The notes: generated from the sequence alone by a model not told the origin. 64,000 bases of DNA from Chromatiales bacterium (ex Bugula neritina AB1) (GCA_001730015.1 MDLA01000080.1:124001-188000); one strand, 5' to 3'. Shown: positions 28,096-37,476, counted from the first letter of the stretch. Program-made: numbers and translations.

Positions 28096-28118
28096 CCCGA
28101 TCGGATTTCCGGATCGGG
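28096..28118. terminator. Hairpin between convergent genes
   Basis: CCCGATC pairs with GATCGGG, with an inner GG/CC and one bulge, between the convergent GT61 and surface-protein genes. A smaller hairpin (AAGGC/GCCTT, 28012-28028) follows the GT61 stop. Neither has a T tract, so a role as bidirectional terminator is only plausible. Confidence 0.35.
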
Positions 28119-28165
28119 CTGTACCCCGGAATCTATACGATAACTGATTTCCTGTTGCCTGAAGT

Positions 28166-30724
28166 CTACCGGACCTTCAGGTGACGAGTGCCTCTTCTAT
28201 ATGACGCATAACCGAATAGAAGGAACAAGAGCGGTGACATAGTTCCTGTCCCCGGTTCTCTGAAACTCAAACTGAGTGCGTCACTGTTGTTAGCCATATT
28301 GTTGTCTTTGAATCCGGAATTAACTGAAGTCTCGATCGATAGCTCATCCGCTGAAGCTGATGTGATTTCCAGCGCTGCTGACAAAGTCTGATTAGCCTCT
28401 AGCTGGTCTACATCGCAGACGTAGTCTCCGGCTCGTTCGCGGCAGGAATCGAAACCGTTGAGATGTTCAACGTTTGCCGGGTTGACCCCGCTGAATACAA
28501 CCTCTAACCCGATGGTATCGACAGTTGAGCTTTTATTGCTTAGTTCAATATTCAACCGGGAACTTTGGTTGACTTCGGGCTTTTTGGTGGAGGCACTTGT
28601 TTTAAGCGAAATATCTGCGATGCTGTCGGCAAGTGTGAACTCTGCCGGGCCATTGCCTGACGGCGCAGCAACAGGAGCTTTCATTAACAGCAGCTTGTCG
28701 AGTTCCAGGCCGTCGGTTGCCTGCGATACCATGATGGTATAGACACCAGGTTTCGGAAATTGCAGGACGATATTCTCTTCTGCAGAGCAAATATTATTGG
28801 ATGTTGCAGAACTGCTCCATTGCCAGCTTCCGTCGGGGTTACATAAGGTCAGTGCTGATGGATTGCTGCTCCAGTCGTTATCGAGTCCGACGAACAGCGT
28901 TGCATCCTGCTGGTTGTTTGATCGAATTCTGGCAAACACCTGATAACTACCGGGCTCATAGATTGCCGCATGGTACGAAAGGGTCGGTCCTGAACCACCA
29001 GTACTGTAGTTTGTGACATTGGCTACCAGCGGGCTATTGTTGTCGATACGGATATCCGGGAGTATTTCCATATAGGCACCTCCGCTGGCGTCTGCTGCAG
29101 AGGCGTTATCGGGATCAAGACCTGATTCCAGCGGTGTCCATTGCTCGTCTATACGAAACCAGGCTGGTGCATCGTCGCTGTCGCCCGGTGTATTTGATGA
29201 AAAATTCTCTGCTTCCAGCACCAGCATTTGATTTTGTGTGGCTTGCAGCTCAGGGTCTATTGCAATTACGTTCCGGCGTGCCGTATTGTTTGTGTTGTCG
29301 CCATCGGTCTCTGACAGTTGCGCGGTTATGGTTTTCTGCCCGGCATTGGCAATAGACACAGAAACGGCGAAGCTATGTGTCTCTTCAGGTAGCAGAGAAT
29401 TCACCGTACAGCTTACGATGGTTTCACCGGAACAGTTAGATGGAAGGTCTGTCCAGCTTATTCCTTCTACCTCGGGCAGTGTTACCGCTGTACCAGCGAG
29501 GGATTGCAGTCCAACATTGCTAACATTGATCAAGTAACGTGGCTTGTCCCCTACGGCAATGCTGTTTGTGGCGCGTGCTATTTCTATAGCTGCGTCAAAA
29601 TCCGGTTTGTGAGTGGTAACTGAAATTGACGATGAATCCATATTGTTTGCATTACTTGCTTCATCCTGGTCCGAGGTTGCTGATGCATCAACCCGGTGAT
29701 TACCTATTGCATCTATTGACGCATCTACCCTGAACGAACGGGACTCTCGCGGACTCAGCTCCCCGAGTTCGCAAGTTAATGAATTACCGTTACCGGTGCA
29801 GTCTGAGCTGCTCACAAAGCTCAGCCCGGATGGCAATAGAATAGTTACAGCAGTATTGGTTGCACTATTGTCAGCATCGTTGTTAGCCAGATCCAGCTGG
29901 TAGCTGATGTTATCGCCAACTCGATAACTAGAAGCAGATGCGGCAATACTGATATCAAGATCAACCTTTGGCGATGGTGGTTGCGGCGTGACTACATTGC
30001 CGTCACTGACGGGAGAGATTGGTATCTCAGTGGTGCTGACCAGGGCGTTTGTAACAGCGTCTGCGCAGCGCAGGATATCGTTATATTGCGGAAAGCAATT
30101 GAGGCTACCATCGTGTGTTTCCTGGAGCAACAGAATCTGATCAACCTCGAATCCATCTTCACGTGCGTAGAGCGTAATTTCATTTACCCCCGGGGTTGTA
30201 ATGTCGAGATAAATTGTTTTTGTAACACCACAGTGATTAGCCGCAGTGCGCTGCCCGCTGGTCCAGAACCATCCATGCTTCGAACACAGCTGTATACGGG
30301 CACCGCTTTCGGGTTTGGTTCCATTCAAACCAACGTGAATACCATTGTCTTCAGTACCGGTTGAATAGGCTTTCACGTAGACGAGGTAGCGCCCGGCTTC
30401 GGGTATGTCTACTTTGTAGTTCAGTTGAGGTCCGGGACCGGGATTTCCCCAGAAATTCTCTCCGGCAATTATTTCGTCGTGATCTGTTACCCTGGAGTCC
30501 GGTAGTAGCTCCATGTTCGCCTGACCGCTGGCGGTATCATTGTGTGGAGGATCGGGGTCGGGTTGTATGGCTGGTACGTCAGACGGGCTCGTCAGAGTCC
30601 AGCCACCGGTTTTTGATGAATAGTTCTCAGCTTCCAGGCGGATGGCGATAAAATCGGCGCTGATCGCCGCGGCCGACCACTGGCCACAGCACGCCAGCAG
30701 AGTAACAAGCAGAGTCTTTTTCAT
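28166..30724 (-). CDS. Secreted surface protein: two carbohydrate-binding-like domains, three DUF11/CARDB-like domains, C-terminal sorting-like tail
   Basis: The 852-residue protein starts with a signal peptide (about 1-22). Residues about 28-202 and 500-682 are two copies of a CBM-like module (EAEN start, a MELLPD/MEILPD turn, SYH or NYK beta strand, DGFEVDQILL/DGLELDKLLL end). Between and after them lie three immunoglobulin-like DUF11/CARDB repeats (about 252-370, 374-488 and 700-820). The C-terminus (about 823-847) has a Gly/Thr/Ser-Pro motif, a hydrophobic stretch and a basic end, resembling CTERM sorting signals. It probably sits on or outside the outer membrane and may bind glycan. It converges on the glycan cluster. 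Confidence 0.8.
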   Translation of the reverse strand: MKKTLLVTLLACCGQWSAAAISADFIAIRLEAENYSSKTGGWTLTSPSDVPAIQPDPDPPHNDTASGQANMELLPDSRVTDHDEIIAGENFWGNPGPGPQLNYKVDIPEAGRYLVYVKAYSTGTEDNGIHVGLNGTKPESGARIQLCSKHGWFWTSGQRTAANHCGVTKTIYLDITTPGVNEITLYAREDGFEVDQILLLQETHDGSLNCFPQYNDILRCADAVTNALVSTTEIPISPVSDGNVVTPQPPSPKVDLDISIAASASSYRVGDNISYQLDLANNDADNSATNTAVTILLPSGLSFVSSSDCTGNGNSLTCELGELSPRESRSFRVDASIDAIGNHRVDASATSDQDEASNANNMDSSSISVTTHKPDFDAAIEIARATNSIAVGDKPRYLINVSNVGLQSLAGTAVTLPEVEGISWTDLPSNCSGETIVSCTVNSLLPEETHSFAVSVSIANAGQKTITAQLSETDGDNTNNTARRNVIAIDPELQATQNQMLVLEAENFSSNTPGDSDDAPAWFRIDEQWTPLESGLDPDNASAADASGGAYMEILPDIRIDNNSPLVANVTNYSTGGSGPTLSYHAAIYEPGSYQVFARIRSNNQQDATLFVGLDNDWSSNPSALTLCNPDGSWQWSSSATSNNICSAEENIVLQFPKPGVYTIMVSQATDGLELDKLLLMKAPVAAPSGNGPAEFTLADSIADISLKTSASTKKPEVNQSSRLNIELSNKSSTVDTIGLEVVFSGVNPANVEHLNGFDSCRERAGDYVCDVDQLEANQTLSAALEITSASADELSIETSVNSGFKDNNMANNSDALSLSFREPGTGTMSPLLFLLFGYASYRRGTRHLKVR

Positions 30725-30808
30725 GATGATAGCGTTCGATGCACAAATCTACAGAAGTGTATCGTCTGCTCTACCAATGCCTTGAACTGACTTAGCCCGC
30801 ATTATTCA

Positions 30809-32771
30809 GTGCGCCGTGGAAAGGTCGCACTCTTCAGTGGGTGAAAATCCCACCCGACAAGGGTCGTTCCAGTCGGTAGCAGTCGGGACAGTTAGCAAGA
30901 TGCTGGCTGAACAGCTTCCCGATGTCAAAGGGTCCAGTAGAGGATTCAGCGAGTAAACAGGCCGTAACGTGAGTGAACGTCGAGCAGGCCTCGAAAAGGG
31001 CAATGCAGAAGCCGACTCCCCTGAATTTGGAGGAAGGCCGCCGTCACTGGTGAAGTAGAACGACGAACGCAGCCAGTGATTCTGCCGGGGTAGTGACGAT
31101 GGCATGTTTACAAAAGGAGAGTGTGTGCAACACGGGAAGTCTCATCAGACAGTTTGGGTTAGCGACCGAACAACGGTGTTGCCGCGAGGCACGGAATCGT
31201 GTTTGTTGAGATGGCGGATAGGGTCGTAAGACTGAAGAAGTCGGGTAACGCCGATGTAGGAAAGGACCCTTGGTCTAGGAGAAGCGTTTTGAAAGAGCGA
31301 GCGATGAGGTGATTGACGAATGAGTCTGGTAACACCAGCAAAAGTTGAAAAGCTCCGAATGGCGCTGCATGTGAAAGCGAAGGAAGAACCCGAGTTTCGA
31401 TTCTATCAACTGTATGACAAGCTGTATCGAGCGGATGTGCTGGAATTTGGCTACCGAGTAAGCCGTTCAAAGAAGGGCGCGGCAGGCATAGATGGCATGA
31501 CGTTCGAACAGATTGAGTCAGAAGGCGTAGAGAATTGGCTTGGGGAATTGACGCGAGAGTTAAAACAGAAGACGTACAAGGCAGACCCGTTAAAGCGGGT
31601 ATGGCTTGAGAAACCGGATGGTACGCAAAGACCGCTGGGCATTCCGACGATCCGAGATCGAGTGGTGCAGACAGCAGCGGTGCTGTTACTGGGTCCGATA
31701 TTCGAACCGGACCTGCAACCAGAACAGTATGCGTATCGCAAAGGTCGCAACACACATGATGCAGTAAGACATGTGCACAGTCTGGTCAACACCGGACACA
31801 CAGAGATAGTGGATGCGGACTTGTCCGGCTACTTCGATACGATCCCCCACGCAGAACTGATGACATCGCTGTCGCGGCGCATCAGTGATCGCCACGTACT
31901 GGCGCTCATCAAGCAATGGCTTGTGGCACCAGTCGAGGAGAAAGATAAGCGTGGTCGTCGTCATCGAACGACGCGGGCCAAGGACGAGAAGCGTGGAGCC
32001 CCGCAAGGTTCTCCGCTATCGCCATTTCTATCCTCTGTGTACATGCGTCGTTTTCTGTTGGGATGGAAGACACTGGGCATAGATCGAAAGCTCAACGCAC
32101 ACATTGTCAACTTTGCAGATGACTTCGTGATCTGCTGTCGGGGAACCGGAGCACAAGCGATGTCGTTGATGAGGCAGATGATGGAGCGATTAAAGCTGAC
32201 GGTCAACGAGCAGAAAACGGGATTGCGAATTCTGCCCGAAGAGACAGTGGACTTTCTGGGATACACAATAGGACGTTGTTACTCAACCAAGACAGGCAAA
32301 GCGTATTTTGGTACCCGCCCGTCAAAGAAGAGTATACGCAAACTGACAACCAAGGTAAGTGAGTTGACAGCGCCGCGTAGATCCCTACTCGAAGCCGAAG
32401 TAGTGGTGGGGCAACTGAACAGACTGTTGTCAGGGTGGAGTCAGTACTTCTGTCTCGGTCCGGTGTATAAGTCTTATCGAGTTGCAGACGCTCACACAAC
32501 GCATCGGCTGCGTCAATGGTTAAGGCGAAAACACAAAGTCAGTGGTTCGGGGTCAAAACGCTACCCTGATGAGTACCTATATGAATCACTAGGGCTCATC
32601 CAGCTGAAAAGGAAACCGCAAAACTTTCCGTGGGCGAAGGCATGATAATCTTAGAGAAAGCCGGATGCAGGAAAACTGCATGTCCGGTTTGCCGAGCGGC
32701 GACTGGAAACGGGAGGGGATCTTGTCTGTACGACTACCTGTCTGCGCGCCAGTCGTCGACTCTACCGGGAT
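30809..32771 (+). mobile_element. Group II intron with internal maturase gene
   Basis: The 5' end has the GTGCG consensus, and the first 22 bases fold as a GTGCG/CGCAC stem. Domain V is at 32657-32690: a 34-nt hairpin with the AGC triad at 32659-32661 and a GAAA tetraloop at 32671-32674. Domain VI follows, with CGG and GAG pairing with CTC and CCG around the likely branch-point A32764, which is 8 nt before the proposed 3' end in AT. A possible EBS1 (TGAAT at 31022-31026) can pair with the last five exon bases ATTCA. The maturase gene lies in domain IV. The 3' end is inferred from these features and from the restored inverted repeat. Confidence 0.85.
31320..32645 (+). CDS. ltrA: Group II intron reverse transcriptase/maturase
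   Basis: The 441-residue protein has RT domains with KPDGTQRPLGIPTIRDRVVQ, the segment AYRKGRNTHDAV, and a catalytic box FADD at about residues 265-268 (the common form is YADD). Maturase domain X occupies about residues 330-420. The chain ends with YLYESLGLIQL...NFPWAKA and has no HNH endonuclease domain. It reads in the same direction as the intron and ends 11 bases before domain V. There is no frameshift or stop, so the intron may still be active. Homing without the endonuclease would use a nascent-strand primer. Confidence 0.93.
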   Translation: MSLVTPAKVEKLRMALHVKAKEEPEFRFYQLYDKLYRADVLEFGYRVSRSKKGAAGIDGMTFEQIESEGVENWLGELTRELKQKTYKADPLKRVWLEKPDGTQRPLGIPTIRDRVVQTAAVLLLGPIFEPDLQPEQYAYRKGRNTHDAVRHVHSLVNTGHTEIVDADLSGYFDTIPHAELMTSLSRRISDRHVLALIKQWLVAPVEEKDKRGRRHRTTRAKDEKRGAPQGSPLSPFLSSVYMRRFLLGWKTLGIDRKLNAHIVNFADDFVICCRGTGAQAMSLMRQMMERLKLTVNEQKTGLRILPEETVDFLGYTIGRCYSTKTGKAYFGTRPSKKSIRKLTTKVSELTAPRRSLLEAEVVVGQLNRLLSGWSQYFCLGPVYKSYRVADAHTTHRLRQWLRRKHKVSGSGSKRYPDEYLYESLGLIQLKRKPQNFPWAKA

Positions 32772-32794
32772 TGACAGGATCTCACTTGATCTTT

Positions 32795-32817
32795 GAATCC
32801 ACAGAGGATTTTTTTCT
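32795..32817 (+). terminator. Terminator-like hairpin inside the MITE-like element
   Basis: GAATCC pairs with GGATTT (one G-T pair) around ACAGA, followed by an uninterrupted T run. It lies in the downstream exon of the intron, 24 bases past the predicted splice site. Confidence 0.5.
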
Positions 32818-32958
32818 TGCAAACATCAGTAAGTATTCCACGCGAGAAGAAAATCCACTGTGATATCCCTTGGTGTGAACAGATCAGGGCGGCGCGATAT
32901 CCTCGCCACCCCATGAATAATGCGGGCTAACTAACAAGGCGGACAGCAGTTCTCGGGT

Positions 32959-33978
32959 ATGACGTTCAATAATACAGATGCATCGGGAGCGCGTGCCGGA
33001 CGTCGAACCTCCAAACTTCTTCAGCAGCCGTGGTTGCCTGGGGTCTTGTCGCTGATTGTTTTTGTGGCGGCGTTAGTGGTGGTGTACCGCAGTCTGCACG
33101 GGGTTCGGCTGGACGAAGTAAAGCTCCAGTTGAGTCAGATTGGCGGATTATCGGTCGCAGCTGCCATTGTGCTGACGCTCTGTAGCTATTTCCTGATTAC
33201 TCTATATGACTACCTGGCATTGAAGCATGTTGGCTTTCCGATGACCTGGGCGCGTATGATGCCGACCGCGTTCAGTGCGTCAGCGATTGGTCACAACGTG
33301 GGGTTCGCTGCATTGTCCGGAGGGGCAATCCGGTACCGGGGCTACAGTATGGCGGGCCTTGATCCGGCGCGGATTACCGGCGTTGTGGTTTTCTGTGTCA
33401 TCACTTATTTTGTCGGCGGTAGTTTGCTACTGGGTGTGGTATTGCTGACCGAGCCTGCCAGTGTATTGCAGAACATCGTGGTTCCGGGCTTGTCGATTGG
33501 TTTGTCTATCCAGGTACTGGGTGTTGTCTGCATTGTCGGGTCGCTTACCTATGTGTTGTGGAGTCTGGTGCCGGGATCGGCGATAAAAGTTGGTGCACTG
33601 CAGATCAAGTTACCGCGTGTGGTAATAGTGCTGTGGCAGATTGCGCTGGGTGCGACCGACGTTTTTTTAGCCGCGTTTATTATGTACCTGTTGCTGCCGT
33701 CCGGTTTTGACATGCCTTACATGGCGTTTCTGGGGATCTATCTGATTAGCATGGCGATTGCCGCGGTCAGTAATGTGCCTGGTGGCATTGGCGTCTTTGA
33801 AGGTGGAATTCTGATGCTGGTAAATGAGATACCCAAACCTGAACTGGTCGCCTCACTGGTGGCGTTTCGTCTGGTTTATTATTTACTGCCGCTTATCTTT
33901 GGTCTTATTGTATTTGTCGGGCAGTTATTTCATGAGCGGCGAACCCGACCAGCCGGTGCACCGACCGAGGATGCCTGA
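32959..33978 (+). CDS. YbhN/UPF0104 (lysylphosphatidylglycerol synthase TM region) membrane protein
   Basis: The 339-residue protein has about eight membrane helices and matches the UPF0104/LPG-synthase transmembrane family, as seen in ALKHVGFPMTWARMMPTAFSA, HNVGFAALSGGAIRYR and NVPGGIGVFE. Family members include YbhN and the flippase domain of MprF. There is no C-terminal lysyl-transfer domain. The function is not established for stand-alone members; a lipid or isoprenoid-sugar transport role is an inference. It starts just downstream of the MITE-like element, which may have altered its promoter. Confidence 0.8.
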   Translation: MTFNNTDASGARAGRRTSKLLQQPWLPGVLSLIVFVAALVVVYRSLHGVRLDEVKLQLSQIGGLSVAAAIVLTLCSYFLITLYDYLALKHVGFPMTWARMMPTAFSASAIGHNVGFAALSGGAIRYRGYSMAGLDPARITGVVVFCVITYFVGGSLLLGVVLLTEPASVLQNIVVPGLSIGLSIQVLGVVCIVGSLTYVLWSLVPGSAIKVGALQIKLPRVVIVLWQIALGATDVFLAAFIMYLLLPSGFDMPYMAFLGIYLISMAIAAVSNVPGGIGVFEGGILMLVNEIPKPELVASLVAFRLVYYLLPLIFGLIVFVGQLFHERRTRPAGAPTEDA

Positions 33979-34082
33979 CCGCAACGGCTTGATTGAAGCT
34001 GTCAGGCCGAAGTTGATTGACCAGAGATGTTTGAACAGTGAAATTCTGGTTATGATGCGGGTTTAACCGGGAGTGGATTCAT

Positions 34083-34982
34083 TTGAATGTAGTTATAGTC
34101 GGGTGTGGTGATATAGGTGTGCGATGTGCCGGTACTCTTCAGCGCGCGGGACACCGGGTTATGGGTGTGAGGCGTAATAGTGGCTTACTGCCCGATACCA
34201 TTGAGGCTCGTTCTGCTGATGTTTGTGATCCATCCAGCCTGAAGTTTCTGGCTGATCAGCCTATTGATGTACTGATCTACAGCCTCGCTGCAGAAAACTT
34301 TAACGAAAGCGATTATCGTGCGGCTTATGTCGACGGGGTAAAAAATGTGCTAGCCGCATTGGGTGACGTGAGTGAAGCGGGAGCAGGTGCTGCCCGGCTT
34401 GCGCTAAAGAGAATATTTTTTATATCGTCGACCGGTGTGTATCATCAGAATGACGGCAGTGTTGTGGACGAAAATTCACCGACTGAGCCTGCTCGCTTCA
34501 ATGGGCAGCTAATGCTCGAAGGCGAAACGCTGATTCGCGATACCGGCATCGGAACCTGCATTCGTTTCAGTGGTATCTATGGACCGGATCGTCTGCGGAT
34601 GATCAACCGGGTGGCAGCCGGGCAGGGTAGCAAAGAAATATCTACTGCCTATACCAATCGCATTCACGTGGAAGACTGTGCGGCTGTGATTGCACATCTG
34701 GTTGAGTGTGTTCAGCGCGGGCAAACGCTTGAGCAGATTTATCTGGCATCGGATTGTGGTCCGGCTACAAGTACCGAAGTTGAACGGTTCATTGCCGAAA
34801 CGCTGGGGCTGGTGATAGAACAGAGCGGAAGTTCTGCTTCAGCTGCGGTCAACCGGATCGCTGGAAGCAAGCGTTGCAACAATAAACGACTGCTGGATAG
34901 CGGTTATCAGTTTATCTATCCCGATTATCGAGCAGGTTATGCGAAGATTATAGAGCAGCTGCGCTCATCGTCTCAGCAATAA
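34083..34982 (+). CDS. NAD(P)-dependent epimerase/dehydratase family protein (SDR, YeeZ-like)
   Basis: The 299-residue protein starts at a TTG (GGGAG nine bases upstream) with a Rossmann motif MNVVIVGCGDIGVR. A later stretch, ISSTGVYHQNDGSVVDENS, resembles the SSTGVYG region of YeeZ-like extended SDR proteins. The canonical YxxxK catalytic pair is not obvious. The substrate is unknown. It lies between the YbhN-like and GH31 genes with short gaps. Confidence 0.75.
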   Translation: MNVVIVGCGDIGVRCAGTLQRAGHRVMGVRRNSGLLPDTIEARSADVCDPSSLKFLADQPIDVLIYSLAAENFNESDYRAAYVDGVKNVLAALGDVSEAGAGAARLALKRIFFISSTGVYHQNDGSVVDENSPTEPARFNGQLMLEGETLIRDTGIGTCIRFSGIYGPDRLRMINRVAAGQGSKEISTAYTNRIHVEDCAAVIAHLVECVQRGQTLEQIYLASDCGPATSTEVERFIAETLGLVIEQSGSSASAAVNRIAGSKRCNNKRLLDSGYQFIYPDYRAGYAKIIEQLRSSSQQ

Positions 34983-35055
34983 TCTGATAACGGATCACCT
35001 TGTACCGCTGAATGAAATCAACCCGTTTTTCACTTTAACAAATAGCTGACTGGCA

Positions 35056-37476
35056 ATGACTGTTCTTCACGCAGAGTCCGGATTTACACTGAATCAAAGC
35101 GGTGCAATAGCAAGGTTAAGTGCGGGCTATTCGCTGCGGGTGGATCTTCTGGAAAGTTGGCTTTGCCGTGTTGCCATCGTTCCGGAACACGGCTTTACTG
35201 TAGAAAACAGCTGGATGGTTGCACCGGATGGAGACGTTCCCTGGGAAGGCAGGCCTAGATTGGATACGTCGGGTTTTAACTGTCAGGCTATAGAAATTGA
35301 TCAAGCCGCAGTGGTGCTGCGGTCCGACTCTATGCGGGTTCGGATGCAGGCAGCGCCTCTGGCTCTTGAGATCAGTCAATGGCGAAATGGCGGTTGGTCA
35401 ACGATTATGCAGGATCGACCGATGGCTGCGTATCGCTATCTTGAACAGCGCGGGCAACTGCTCCACGCGCAAACCCGGCGAGTGGCTGACAGACACCTGG
35501 GGCTTGGTGATAAGTCGGGTTCTATAGATCGGACTGGTCGGCGTGTGCGGTGCCTGCAAACCGATGCGCTTGGTTACGACGCCGAGACATCTGATCCACT
35601 CTATAAGCATGTGCCGTGGATTATCGTGGGCGATGACTCAAACGACTACTGCGGTATTTTTTACGATACTCTGGCGGAGTTAGCGATAGATCTGGGGGCA
35701 GAGCATTCCAACTATCACGATCACTATAGAAGTGTCGAAGTCTATGAAGATGCGTTGGTTTATTATGTGGTCTGTGGCCCTGAGTTATCTTCTGTAGTAC
35801 CTCGCTTTCAGCAGCTTGTTGGAAAGCCTCACCTGCAACCGCGCTGGTCCGCGGGTTTTGCTTTTACCTCAATGCACCATGCTGATTCCGATAATGCTCA
35901 AGCGGTGATGCTTGATTTTATCCGGGAGTGTCGGCAACGCGATATACCGATCAGTGCGCTGCATTCGGGCTCTGGCTACACCACCGGTGAAGATGGCAGG
36001 CGATACGTTTTTACCTGGAATACCCGCAAATTTCCGGATCGTGATGGTTTTTTCAATGCCCTGAGACAGGCCGGGTTGCACAGCTGTGCGAACATAAAGC
36101 CGGTTTTACTGACGGAACATCCCTCGTTTGCGGAAGTTGCCGCGTTTGACGGCTTTATCACTGATGCAGACGGTAAACCCGCCATTGAAATGTTCTGGGG
36201 TGGTCCCGGAGCCAGCCTCGATTTTACCAACCCTGATACCGTCGCCTGGTGGCAGAATGGTGTGCGTTCGCAAGTGCTTGGAGCCGGATTTACTGCAACC
36301 TGGAACGATAACAACGAGTGCGAATTGTGGGATGAGCAGGCGGGCTTGCACGGATTTGGTCATCGTCTGCCTGCGATGCAAGTGCGCCCGCTACAAGCGT
36401 TGCTGATGATTCGGGCGAGCTTTGAGGCTGCGATAGAACGGCAGCCGGGATTGCGGCCCTATACCATTTCAAGGGCGGGTCCGGTGGGTATATCACGCTA
36501 TGCGCAAACCTGGAGCGGCGATAATAAAACCTCATGGCACACGCTGCGGTGGAATCTGGCCAATGGTTTATCTATGAGTCTATCGGGCCTGCCTCTACAT
36601 GGCCATGATATTGGTGGATTTGACGGCCCGAGACCCACGGCTGAGCTGCTGTGTCGCTGGGTAGAAATGATGGCACTGCACCCGCGCGCAGTGATGAACT
36701 CATGGAAGCCGGATGCCGATATGGAAGTAGAATCAGCATCTGGTGCGGCGCCGCCTGCAGAGGAAAGCCGCGCCACATTGCCGTGGATGCATGAAAGTGT
36801 AGAGGCGCATGTGCGCCATAATTTGCGATTGCGATACCGGTTTCTGCCGTGGATCTATCATTTATCCTGGTGCGCGCACTGCCAAGGTACTCCGGTAGTT
36901 GTGCCGCTCGAATACTATTACCAGGAGCCGCAGTCTATTGGTGAGCAAACCCAGTTTTTACTCGGTGAATCTGTGCTGGTGGCACCGGTTATAGAAGAGG
37001 GGGCGGTTGCAAGGCAGGTGTACCTTCCGGACGACAGCGCTATCTGGTATGAGTGGAAACCGGGAGTTACCCTTGATGCCTCTGATAACACGCCGCGAAG
37101 TGTTCATCGTGGAGGCAGGGTTGTAACTGTCGCAGCTGAGCCGGGTGATCTGCCGGTCTTTGTTCGCGAAGGGGCTGTTTTACCCATAGCGCAGGAGTGG
37201 CCTGATCATCAACCGCACAATGCAATTATAGTGTGCGTCACAATATTTGCGATAGCTGCCGGGGGACTATTGGAGCAGGAACTTTTTTACGACGATGGCG
37301 AGTCGTGGGACTTTCAGCGCGGCACTGCGCAGACGATAACGGTGAGCGTTGAATGCGGCGAGCAGCGGGTGCAGGTGAAAGCACCTTCACGCTGGCCAGC
37401 AGAAGGCGGACCCGTTGTTGAAATTGCCGTGGTTGGTCTGGCCGGACGTAAGCTGGAGTTGATCCGACATGAGTAG
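35056..37476 (+). CDS. GH31 family glycoside hydrolase (alpha-glucosidase-like)
   Basis: The 806-residue protein has an N-terminal beta-sandwich (about 1-260), a (beta/alpha)8 catalytic domain (about 265-590) and C-terminal beta domains. The nucleophile Asp lies in ATWNDNNECELWDE (about residue 417), and the acid/base candidate in WSGDNKTSWHTLRWNL (about residue 486). The further motif GHDIGGFDGPRPTAELLCRW is typical of GH31. There is no clear signal peptide, so it probably acts on cytoplasmic oligosaccharides. Sugar specificity cannot be decided; the WNDNNE form is found in alpha-glucosidase-type members. Confidence 0.88.
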   Translation: MTVLHAESGFTLNQSGAIARLSAGYSLRVDLLESWLCRVAIVPEHGFTVENSWMVAPDGDVPWEGRPRLDTSGFNCQAIEIDQAAVVLRSDSMRVRMQAAPLALEISQWRNGGWSTIMQDRPMAAYRYLEQRGQLLHAQTRRVADRHLGLGDKSGSIDRTGRRVRCLQTDALGYDAETSDPLYKHVPWIIVGDDSNDYCGIFYDTLAELAIDLGAEHSNYHDHYRSVEVYEDALVYYVVCGPELSSVVPRFQQLVGKPHLQPRWSAGFAFTSMHHADSDNAQAVMLDFIRECRQRDIPISALHSGSGYTTGEDGRRYVFTWNTRKFPDRDGFFNALRQAGLHSCANIKPVLLTEHPSFAEVAAFDGFITDADGKPAIEMFWGGPGASLDFTNPDTVAWWQNGVRSQVLGAGFTATWNDNNECELWDEQAGLHGFGHRLPAMQVRPLQALLMIRASFEAAIERQPGLRPYTISRAGPVGISRYAQTWSGDNKTSWHTLRWNLANGLSMSLSGLPLHGHDIGGFDGPRPTAELLCRWVEMMALHPRAVMNSWKPDADMEVESASGAAPPAEESRATLPWMHESVEAHVRHNLRLRYRFLPWIYHLSWCAHCQGTPVVVPLEYYYQEPQSIGEQTQFLLGESVLVAPVIEEGAVARQVYLPDDSAIWYEWKPGVTLDASDNTPRSVHRGGRVVTVAAEPGDLPVFVREGAVLPIAQEWPDHQPHNAIIVCVTIFAIAAGGLLEQELFYDDGESWDFQRGTAQTITVSVECGEQRVQVKAPSRWPAEGGPVVEIAVVGLAGRKLELIRHE

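Larger units (their letters stand above)
30792..32930. mobile_element. MITE-like element with 19-bp terminal inverted repeats, interrupted by the group II intron
   Basis: The left end reads TTAGCCCGCATTATTCA at 30792-30808, directly before the intron. Its perfect reverse complement lies at 32914-32930. If the intron (30809-32771) is removed, the left copy gains TG and both ends agree over 19 bp (right copy 32912-32930). The joined element would be about 176 bp with no coding frame. It contains a hairpin GAATCC/GGATT followed by seven T (32795-32815), which looks like a terminator. The ends recall insertion-sequence termini (IS1380-type is a guess from memory). Target duplication is unclear; only a 3-bp ACT repeat is seen. 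Confidence 0.65.

Noticed and set aside
30725-32958. A full insertion sequence with transposase
   Set aside because: Apart from the maturase, no transposase-like frame exists between the repeat ends.
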